From Fratercula arctica (taxonomy: Eukaryota > Chordata > Aves > Charadriiformes > Alcidae), in contig CANTUZ010000002.1 in assembly GCA_947846985.1 (NCBI GenBank), positions 150,593,889 to 150,657,888 on the forward strand: a stretch of DNA of 64,000 nt. The letters run 5' to 3'. The position numbers were made by a program, and so were the translations under genes. A model generated the notes under the pieces. That model was not told the DNA's origin and did not search any database. It worked only from the letters and a program-made list of their open reading frames with translations. Of this stretch, positions 54,718 through 64,000 are shown in pieces. Position 1 is the first letter of the stretch; every line of letters starts with the position of its first letter.

Positions 54718-57700
54718 TGGGGAGCTGAAGGCAAGGCAGCAAACCTTCCAGGGAGGCAATGGCTCTGCCTCCTTCCACAGGTTTGCAGCTCTCCAGGAGG
54801 ATATAGCCAGATCTTTGCTTCCTGACAGGGATATACATGTGAACTAGCATTTATACACGTATTTTTTTCATATTTTCCACAGAATGTTTTTGGAATCTGG
54901 GAGCTTATGGGTCTGAAATAACCTGAGGTCTGAAAAAACCTGAGGTTTTTCTCATGATAACTCAGATCCTGCTTGCAGGAAGTACAGCAAGAAGACCAGA
55001 CCTAATCTCATCTTATTTCATCCTGGAAGCTCCTTAAGGAATTTGAAAAGCCTGTGAAAAAAACCAAAAACAAACAGCAAAAGAAAAGAAGAGAAACCCA
55101 CAGACAAAGAAATCCTGCTTTATTTGGGTTTCCCCTAAACACATGTTTCTCAACTGCATAGCACTGCTCAATGAGATATTTCCTCAGATGTCTTATGGCT
55201 CACAGAGCGACAAAAACTATGTTTGCCATTCGTTAGGACACCAAGTGGTGCATAATTAGCTCACCTCTATCCCTTTGCATTCTTCTCCTTATTTACTTTT
55301 CCCAACTGCCTGACCAGTAACTCCTTCCATCTCTGACTACGCCCATCGTGGCCTTCCAGGATAAAGAGACTTACAAACTAGTTTTTCACTCTGTGACTTG
55401 TTCTCCTCGTTTCAGGGCAGATTTTGGATGCAAGTGTTCACTCTATTTTCCAAAAGAAAGCTTAAGTTTCCATTCCCTTATTTTCCAAATGACCAAGGTC
55501 AAGTACAAGGTACTCATATTGTTCTTGACAATGTAAAGCAAATGATCACACTTTTGTTTTCATCCTTCAACTAAGCCTGTTACGACTACCCACTTTCTAA
55601 TGAAAACTTCTCATGTTTCAGTGCCTTTAATGGGCATATCTGAAAGTCATATGCCCATAAAATAGCAGAGGCATTATCCAGTCACAGCACATCTGGAGGT
55701 TCAGCTGCTGAAAAAGGGATTATTTAGAGGGAGTCAGATTAAAAAGTGGTCTGCAAATTCAGACACTTTCACAGGAAAAAAAAAAAAAAGAGTTCTTTTC
55801 CTCCAACTCATCCCAGCAGTTGATTTTGTGTACAGTGGGGTCTCCCCACACTTTCTCCCCCATGAACACTGGCTCTGAGGCCTGCCACAAATTTTCACAG
55901 TAGTTTCCTCTTGAATCAGTTTTAATCCACAAAAAAGAAAAAAAAAAATTATTTCAGAAGAAGAAAGGGATTGAACTCCCAAGGTGCAGTTAGTTTTCAC
56001 TCCACTGGGGAGCTAGCAAAGAACTCTTCTTTAAGAGTCCCTCTGTGGGATTTACCTGTAGTGTAGACAGAGGTCTTCGGCTACACCTCCGGCCCCTAAC
56101 ACTAGAACAAGGAGATATTCATGTATGGGACAGCATAGTGTCCTGAATCCCCGTCTCTCCTGCTCCCTGTGGCACAGTATGCCTGTGAGTTAGGGAAATA
56201 CCAATCCCCACTCCACAGGACAACTGAAAAGCAAAGGCCATCTTTGAGACTCCTTATACAATTCTCCCATCTAGGCAGAGAGAATTCTGTCCTTAAATCC
56301 AAAATCCCAATTTGAGTAACTCCTCGAGTCAGCAGCTTTCCTGTTTGGTGAGAGATCTGCCCAGCCTCTGCCACTTGGCACCTCAGAGCTCTGCTTGCTC
56401 AACACCAAGTCACCAAGCTCCTACATAAACCCTACTGGGAACCAAAAAACAGTCACCTGGATGGGACAGCTCTTTCTGAGGCCCCTTCAGCAGGGCCATC
56501 TGGGCTCCAATGCACACCAGCAGGATTAGGCCTTTCCCAAAATGTAGCTAAATCACCTTTTCTGCAGAAGCAGCTGGAGCATGGGGTGCAAACATAACCC
56601 ACCTTCTCTGTCTAGGGGACAGGGCACATGCAGAGGAAGTGGGAGGTGAGGCTGGAGACCTTCCTCAATCAGAAATGATGCAAACCCAGAGCTCCTACTG
56701 AAAAGCAGTCACCCTGAAAACTATGGCAACTTCCTGAGGTCACCTCTGCTCACGATCAGCATGCTAGGTTTGAATGGATGGAAAGACCAGCCTTGCAGGT
56801 CTCAGTTCAGGAGAGTCTTCATCCAATGTTAGAACCAGAATGATGCTCTGCTCTCCAAAGGCTTCAAAGGCAGCTCCCCACTCCATGCACTGTTTGTTCT
56901 GAGGTGATTTGCTCTCTCCCTCCACTGATGAGGGAGCTTGAACACCCATCTGGGTTTTCATCATCAGTCTTGGGCAAGCCTCTTGGCCTGGCCATGGCTT
57001 GCTGGAACCTCAGCAGATGTGCTGAGGGTCACACATGAGGCCTGTGCAAGAGCAGGAGGCTGAAGATCGTGTGCAATGTGGTCTTCTTCATCAAGCTACA
57101 GCCCTCACACCCACAGTTGTGGGAAGTGCAATGGCATGCGGTGATGTCTGTGACTAGAGATCAGACCAGAACGTATTATAATATGTTATGAAGTATGGCG
57201 GGCTATGACATGCCATATGGGCCAGGCACCTGGCTCAGATAAGTGAGGCATCATCAGTCTTCATTTAATTGACTCAGAGCTGAGGGCAATCTATTCTTTG
57301 CAGGATCTGAACCAGTGACCTAAAAGTGAAAGGCTCTTTTTGCCATGCTAAAACTACTATTTTTTTCCCCATCCATGGCTTTTCATATTGGCTTCAAATC
57401 AACTGCTGCTTCAAAAAAACCCAATATTTTGTTTGAATATTTTGAAGTTTAGAGAGGAGGGTTTTGGCTAAATGTACTAAAAAATAAAAGCCTACAGCAA
57501 TTAATTGCTGAGAAATAGCAGTAAGCTTCAGCTGATTTTTTTTCTAATAAAAAAGGAAAGAATCTCAAGGACAATGGAATAAAAAAAAATGCACTACCGT
57601 CTTGCCATTTCTCTTGTGAAAACAAGTTATAGTAAATATGAAAAAACAGCCTTATATTACAATAATTAAAGAGAATTGGTGTAAACTGTAATGTACAGCC

Positions 57701-60700
57701 ATGTAAAGTCAATAAATGCCTAGTCCAAGGAGTGTTTTGACATCTGGAAATCAGTTTTCTTTCCATATTATGAAAAAATAATTAATATTTATGTGAAAAA
57801 AACATTTTTAGAAAATCATTCTGGAACCATAAGATATTTCTTTTCAACAAAATCACCTTGCTTCATTTGATTAATAATGGCATACCACACTTTAAATACA
57901 TGGTATCAATGTTAAAGCAGTGTTTTTTAAACTAAGAAGTAAACCGCTCCCTTCCAAGAAGGTCAAGCAATAGATTTCAAGCTTTATCTTATATATATAT
58001 TTATTTATATTTCCCCAAAGCAAAACTTTTTCAATACAGTCACGTTCTCAGGGAACATTTTTGATTTTGAAATTTGGAAAATGATAAAAGTCTTTCTCTG
58101 GAAAGGTTTCAACCCATTCTACTGATTTACTGAAGGCAGACTGAGGCACACTACCCAGGCAAAACAGCCAAGAAGACCTACTGAGGTCAAAACACCTCGC
58201 CACATGTACTGCTCAGGCCTTGCCTACGCTTACCTCCTTCTGTATATTAAATTGCATAAATACCCCTCAGTCCATGCATCCAGGAGAGGTGCTGCAGTTG
58301 AACGGCCACCTTGGGGATTTGACATCCCTTGGGCTGGGCTCACCAAGTAAAGCCATGGTCAGCAATTGCAAGGCAGTTTGTCCCCAGGCTGCCCCCATTG
58401 TCTTGCATTTGTCCTCACCTTGCATCTCGCTGCGGGCCTGTGGCAGAACAAGACAGCGGGGAAGGACCTTGGGCACCACTGAGGACTCATCCCCCCGTGC
58501 CCTCTCCAGAAACAGCGGTGGTGGCCTGTTTCACCAGGTCAGGCAGAAGAGTTCAGCAGCTCCTGCTACTGCCAGGGGTGGCTTGGTGGCCAGTCAGGGA
58601 CTCAAAAGCCAAGATTCAGCCCCTGCAGCTGCTGTGGCTAAACCATCTTTTTAATTACACAGGAAAATGTGCTTGAAACCACAATTTACATTGGTTCAGC
58701 TCACCCCTGCCTGAAACCAAACTGGTCAGGAGGAAATCACAGCTTGTAGCAGATTTTGCCTATCTGCACCAGCCTTATCAGGACATGGGGACATTTGGTG
58801 ACTGGGAACCAAAGGCTTTTTCTGAAACGGAGGCGGTCATAACTGAGGTGTTTCTTAAACCACGCAGATTTTTTTCACAGTTCCCTTTATTGTGGTTCAT
58901 ATTAGCTGTTGCTTATTTAACCCACTCTCTAAAAAGCTACTGCCAATGATATTTGTCTTTAGCAAGCACTGAAGGTTTCCCTAGCATGTGCTTGAATGAT
59001 TATTTATATATTTTTACTTGTCATAGGCAGCTATGTCCAGAAACTCGAAACCAAGAACAAACTCTGAGACAAATCAACTTGCAACTATTACGACAGTTGC
59101 CGTTGCTGTGTAATGATGTTTAAACCACACAAATTCATCTTTGCAAATGTAGGATAGATTGTTTCAGCAGCTGTGCTTTTGGGCAAGACATTGTGGGCTT
59201 CTTACTCCAAGCATACTGAAAATTACTTTCATCATACAGTTTGGAAAAAATAACCAAACCTCAGGGATTACTAATGATGGGTAAATAAACCAAAGTTAGC
59301 ATTCTGGGGACGGAGTAAACAGTAGCAGTGCTTGAGATCCGATGTGGTGACCCAGGCAATGATACTGATCAATGCCTTCCCGGAGGAGGAAAAATTAGAG
59401 AGTGTGGAATTAGAGACACCATTCAGTTTAAAATGAATAGAGCCTTAAGCAAAACAGAAGGGAACAACCTTATAATGTTGTAAAAGGGCTTTTTGTTCAC
59501 CCTGTACCATACCTCCTTTCGTTGTGCAAGGCTGTTATCATCTTTCATTAGTGGCCCTGTTGGCATAAAATTTTTCTCCCACGAAACATGCAGATTTTTA
59601 CGGACCAAATTAGGACCATTAAATTAAAATCCTGGATGCTTGGCAATGAAATATGGCTGAGGAGAGAAGTTTTAAAACACACCAGAAACAATCAAATCAC
59701 TTGGCAAAAAGAATAAGCAAATAAATACTTTGTGGCTGGATAAATTCTATGTTGTGTTAGCCTTCAGGAACATCCAGGGACGTAAGTCCAAGATGGGCAT
59801 CGGAGAGCCAATTTAAATTCCCTTCTAACTCAGAGGCAACCACATGGAGCTCTGGAACTGGGTCTCATCTTCTCTTTAAAAACATGTCAATTTATTTTAC
59901 TGAAATATTCACTATGTCTGGAAACCAAGTAACCACAACTACTAAGCTACTGTAGGATTACCCGCAGTGGGAGCCAGCAGCAGCAGGAGCACAGGGGACA
60001 TCCCGGAGTGGTCTGCCCATACCACAAGGGCTGGTGTATGTACCTGGAGAGAGGCATCTATACAGAGGAGGTACAGAGCTCCTCAATTGGAAGAGTGAAT
60101 TGAATGTGGGTCCTTGCAACCTCTACAGGTGTCTCCACTGCCAATCCATGGGAACAGGCTCCCATACTGAACCCTTTCCTGCCTTAGGTGGGTCCAAGAC
60201 CACACTTTCTGTGGTTCCTCTTGTGATAGGTGCTCAAAATGGGGATGGGGAGAAGGTTCAGCCCCAAAATCAAACCAGGTTAGTGCATTAAAGAATAACA
60301 ATACTAATCACTTTGGTGACTCTCACAGCAGGCCCTACTCCCATGCAGCAAAGGCCTGTGCAAAACTGGAGCTCTCCTATGAAAAGCAGCAAGTCACAAA
60401 TTCACAATTCCTCTCCTGTTTTGACCAGAGTAAGGCAAGGAGAAATATTAATTTGGTTTTTATTACAGATTATCCATTCTTTTCGTGGTGCTCCTTACCG
60501 ACAGTGGAAAAAAGGCAGGAGGAAGGGTATTTCTTACCCTCTTGATCCTGGTAGACAGCATCAAGAAACACCTTCAGCTTGAGAAGGAAGAAGGGGAATC
60601 TCCAAGGATAAGCAGGAAAATATGATATGAAAGGACTAGAGAGCACACAGTTTTTACAGGAATGGACATGTAACAACACCTACAGAAATTCTTACATAGA

Positions 60701-63654
60701 AATATGGCACCCACCTCGAGGTAGTACTCGTATGAGACTTGTCTTGACAGTTACAAAGGAAGGAATCAGAGAGGCTGGTTTACATTAATTGCATTCAACC
60801 AGAATGAAATCCAAACCAGCAGTTCTATATACTTAGTGCTTTCAAGAAGTCAAATTACACAAAGTTGAAAATAATTATGAGCCAAATTATTTCAGAGAAA
60901 GAATTTAAACAGGAAAAATGTGAGTGATAATTGGGAACTATTTAAACACAATTTACTAAGTGCCCCAAAAGGCACATTCTCACATTGCACAAAAGAGGTC
61001 AAGTGGAGCTAAAAACAAAAGCAAAACAAAACAAAAGCACAAGCTGGCTTAGAGAAGAAATTAAATCAGCTTTTGTAAAAACCTCCACAAACAATCCCCC
61101 TCCACCATTCTCCCAGCAACAAAATATTAAACAAACCAAAAACACATATATCATAATGAATAAGGAAGGAACTGCTGATAACAACTGTGTGTCCGCTGCC
61201 AGCAAAGGTAGATGAGGGGAACAGGAAGCAACAGGATACAAAGAGCCATTGGAATGACAGTGGGAAGGAACTCTTAAGTGTTTCAGAAGTAAAAGGCCTC
61301 CTAAGAACACTGACTTTTCACTGTTAGATGGTAAAAGTGGAAGAACTATGAATCATAGTTTTAGGATTTTTTTTTTCTTTTTCTTTTTATTTTTTTCCAT
61401 CTGCAGGAAAACAAACTTCTTAGTTTAGCTCTGTACTGTGCTGACTGGGGTGCTGGTGAAATGCAATAATGACAAGGTTATGAAAAATAGACCTAAATAA
61501 AGCATCAAGCCCCCATCACTTCCAATCAAGTGTCTCACCCACTAGTTAAGTTTTTAAATAGCAATCAAGAAACATACAGGACAGTAAGAAGGTTCAAGTT
61601 GGGCCAAATTTCAGAGGAGGTGACCAAGGGCAACTGAAGGAATTATAGACTTACCTGCCGGGCACTGAGCACAGGCAAAATAACAGCATAGCTGTGATGG
61701 GGCTGAGTTAGTAAAGAACTGGGAGTGAAGGGGAGGCAGAAAACACAGTTGGTGGCAATAGATACATGAGAAACACACCTTGTCAAACACACATCTATCT
61801 TCTTTCTGTTGAGGTTACAAATGTTGTTGATAAAGGTCATAATGTTGCCCCTATGTACTTAAATCTCCATAAGGAGATTTCAATTTAGAACTGAAGAACA
61901 GGGAAAAAGTAATGCAACAGCAGAAATTCATTTGGCACACATTAAGTGTGTTCAAAAGAGCCTACCCAAAGTAGCACAGTTCAGTGCCTCTGAGACAGGC
62001 AGCAGGATCCAGGGGAGAGAGCATGGCAGGGAAGGTGTGAAGGTAGACCTTTGTGGCCCTTTCCTGCCACGGATCCCAAGTCAGGCATACAGTGCCCCTG
62101 GGGTCTCGGAGGATGCGTGTTAGGAGGAGAAGGCCACACTACTCAGCTTTGCACGCTGATGGAGTCGTTTGGCAGGAGATCCCTCTCCCATGCTGCAGAT
62201 TTGTCCACCTTTATGCACCGTACCCATGGCAGCACAGACTGTGTGCTTAGTTACAAAGCTGGTCTCTGAATTACTCAGGAGCCCAAAAAGCAAGTATGAT
62301 CTACCCAAGGCCGTACATGTTAAACACTTAATCCAGGCCTCTGAATTGCTTGCCAACGCCTGGTCCCCACAGCTGGTAGCAGTCAATCAGGCATGAGTGG
62401 GGCCAGCAGAAAGTGTCCTTCGCCCTCCATGTCCAGCTCCCACAGTCTCTGACTTGGTGGGGCCTGGGACCTTTCACAGGCACAAAATCTCTTGGGTTTT
62501 GTAGGCTTTCTGCCAGTTCCTTTAGCCCATAATGCAGCCTGACACCCCACCCTTGAAAGATTATTGACGTCAGTGCTAGTGCTCACTGGAAATATGCTCA
62601 TCCGCCCTACAAGAGGCATCCTTAGTGACTGCAAAGTCCAGGCTCCTATGCTAACTTGATCCATGGCATTTACGATGACTTCCAAGAAGTCAGGCCATGA
62701 GAACAGTGGTTTTAAATTGCTGCGACAGATGGTATGTGTTTTGCTCACAGCTGGTTGTATGCGAATGCGTTACGTTCTTTTGAAAGGATTTGGCTGAGCA
62801 ACAGAGAGAAAGGCTACCAGTCTGCCTTGTCCTGGCTGCTCCACTGCGGGTCAGGCAGAGTCGTCCATGGGGAAGGGAGATGGTGTCTGCCCTGAAAATC
62901 CTGGGAAGGGGAGAAAACTGTCAGGCATGAGGATGCAGTGAGCAGAGGGAACGTCCCTCCTTTGGCAAAGGGCAAGCCCTTTGACGGAGGCATTTCTCTC
63001 AGATGCCCAGACTGGGAAGGCTGGATGCAATTGGAGAAGCCGAGGTGGAAAGACTAAGCTCAGGCTTGAAGGAAAGGATCTTTCTGTAAGGACACAGTGA
63101 GCAGGACTGAGATTTGTTACAAAACTTCTTAATTTAATCCCAAATTTCCTTGAAGCTTTCTTGTAATTTCTCTTCCAGTAAAGCCTGGCCGTAGAGTTCA
63201 CAAGTTGCTCCGGGGTGTCCAGGCATGCTCGCTGTCAGGAAAAGGCACAGACCCTCCTGAGGCTGCTGGGTATCGCCTGCTCTTCTCAGAGCCCACATCA
63301 CCCGGAGCCAAGGCTCAAACCCAGACTGAGGGCTTTTAGCCCATTGCCACAATTCCACCCCCTCCAGACAAGTTTTTTTGCATTGAATATTACTCAAAAG
63401 GGAAAAAAATCAAAAGATGAGTATTGCCTACTTCTATGAGAAGCCTTAAAATAATATTTTTCTGGCCCATCCTCCTGAGGAACAAAAAAAAAAAAAAAAG
63501 AGATGAACAACTGAATGACATTAAGATAGTTGCTGGCTAGAAAAGGAAGAAATGCAACCACAGACACGTTTCTGCAAAACGAGGCTTTGCTGCCTTTTTC
63601 TGCCACATTTAAGGGACAGCCCAGAGAGGAAAGACCTACTGGGAAATGACCAGT
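54718..63654. other. Intergenic, AT-rich, possible conserved block
   Basis: No gene or clear transposon was recognised. Around 55,967-56,060 a sequence like gggattgaactcccaagg resembles the reversed tRNA-derived head of a SINE, but too little is left to call. The part at 58,860-59,250 is repeat-free, AT-rich and motif-dense, and may be a conserved element. Confidence 0.4.
57987..58013. repeat. TA-rich simple repeat
   Basis: A run of tatata and ttatt units in AT-rich DNA. Confidence 0.7.
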
Positions 63655-63714
63655 ATGTTGGATTCAATGACGTTAAAGGTCTCTTCCAACGCAAATAATT
63701 CTATTATTCTATGA
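63655..63714 (+). mobile_element. CR1 LINE 3' tail
   Basis: Ttggattcaatgacgttaaag, then gtctcttccaacgcaaataa, then ttctattattctatga is the terminal 60 bp of a CR1 element, with a decayed tail. The 5' part may extend left but I cannot follow it. Confidence 0.75.
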
Positions 63715-64000
63715 CCCCGCGATGCCATGCTGAGGCTGTGGCTGGCTGGAGCCACTGAGCTGGCTCCCACCATGGAAATGCCCTCAGGCAATGCCAGCCA
63801 GGAGCTGAGAAATTCATACAGGTCAGATGCGAGGTCCTTTTTTTCTTTTGCCGATGAGATGGGATTCCCAAACCATCATGCCAGTACCCGTAGAAATAAA
63901 CTGCAACACATAATGCAAGCATGGCTTGATGCACCTCCTCCCTGCCTTGGTGCCCAGCTGGTCGGGGAGCCGAGGCTGCTCCCAATGCTCCATCCACAGT

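Noticed and set aside
53765..54850. Many overlapping open frames on both strands, translating to repeats such as RWASTPLASSRTLGQ or RELVSSVLAQRAGAG.
   Set aside because: They come from a 34-bp repeat that lacks stop codons. Three units equal 34 codons, so frames stay open by construction. No start context, splice pattern or promoter supports a gene.
58220..58676. Two overlapping open frames of 144 and 115 codons.
   Set aside because: Two frames open in the same locally GC-rich segment is typical of chance. Neither shows a known motif.
36899..64000. Possible 3' exons of the neighbour gene expected from vertebrate order (ENPP2, minus strand).
   Set aside because: None of the minus-strand open stretches shows recognisable ENPP2 nuclease-like domain or C-terminal sequence, so the gene probably starts beyond the window.

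Overview
The window looks like nuclear DNA from a bird. It is AT-rich and gene-poor, and it carries many fragments of CR1 LINE retrotransposons that end in the typical (ATTCTATG)n tail. It has no Alu or L1-like sequence. It holds one confidently recognised gene: CCN3 (NOV, 'nephroblastoma overexpressed'), on the + strand. From the splice sites I assembled five coding exons (30805-30873, 30974-31205, 31439-31690, 33564-33772, 35685-35981). They encode 352 residues: signal peptide, IGFBP, VWC, TSP1 and cystine-knot CT modules, with all 38 cysteines expected of a CCN protein. The residues resemble the chicken protein closely but are not identical, so I call it avian and do not name a species.

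Layout. 1-29.6 kb is intergenic: AT-rich, with CR1 copies at 5.99-6.54, 7.5-8.14 and 19.75-21.02 kb, an old minus-strand CR1 at about 10.7-11.6 kb, MIR-like SINE relics and simple repeats. 29.6-30.15 kb is a CR1 copy just upstream of the gene. 30.38-31.34 kb is a CpG island with a TATA box, an 18-bp perfect palindrome at the expected transcription start, exons 1-2 and the short intron 1. 31.4-36.9 kb holds exons 3-5. Intron 4 contains two CR1 copies of different age. The 3'UTR ends in two poly(A) signals with three Pumilio-type motifs nearby. 37-64 kb is again intergenic: a minus-strand CR1 (38.0 kb), an old CR1 (48.6-49.5 kb), a hAT-like relic (51.4 kb), a 26-copy 34-bp GC-rich minisatellite with a 204-bp higher-order period (53.85-54.72 kb), MIR relics and a CR1 tail (63.7 kb).

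I found no RNA gene, CRISPR array or second certain protein gene. Two short open stretches bounded by good splice signals (12.3-12.5 kb on the minus strand, 23.2-23.4 kb on the plus strand) are given only as weak exon candidates. The more interesting observations concern CCN3 processing: a GC-AG first intron whose acceptor is fused to a donor-like sequence, a hydrophobic open leader running in frame into exon 4, and the Pumilio motifs, which alternative polyadenylation would separate. The minisatellite, whose units can form hairpins, is the other. Nothing I can read amounts to a wholly new system.
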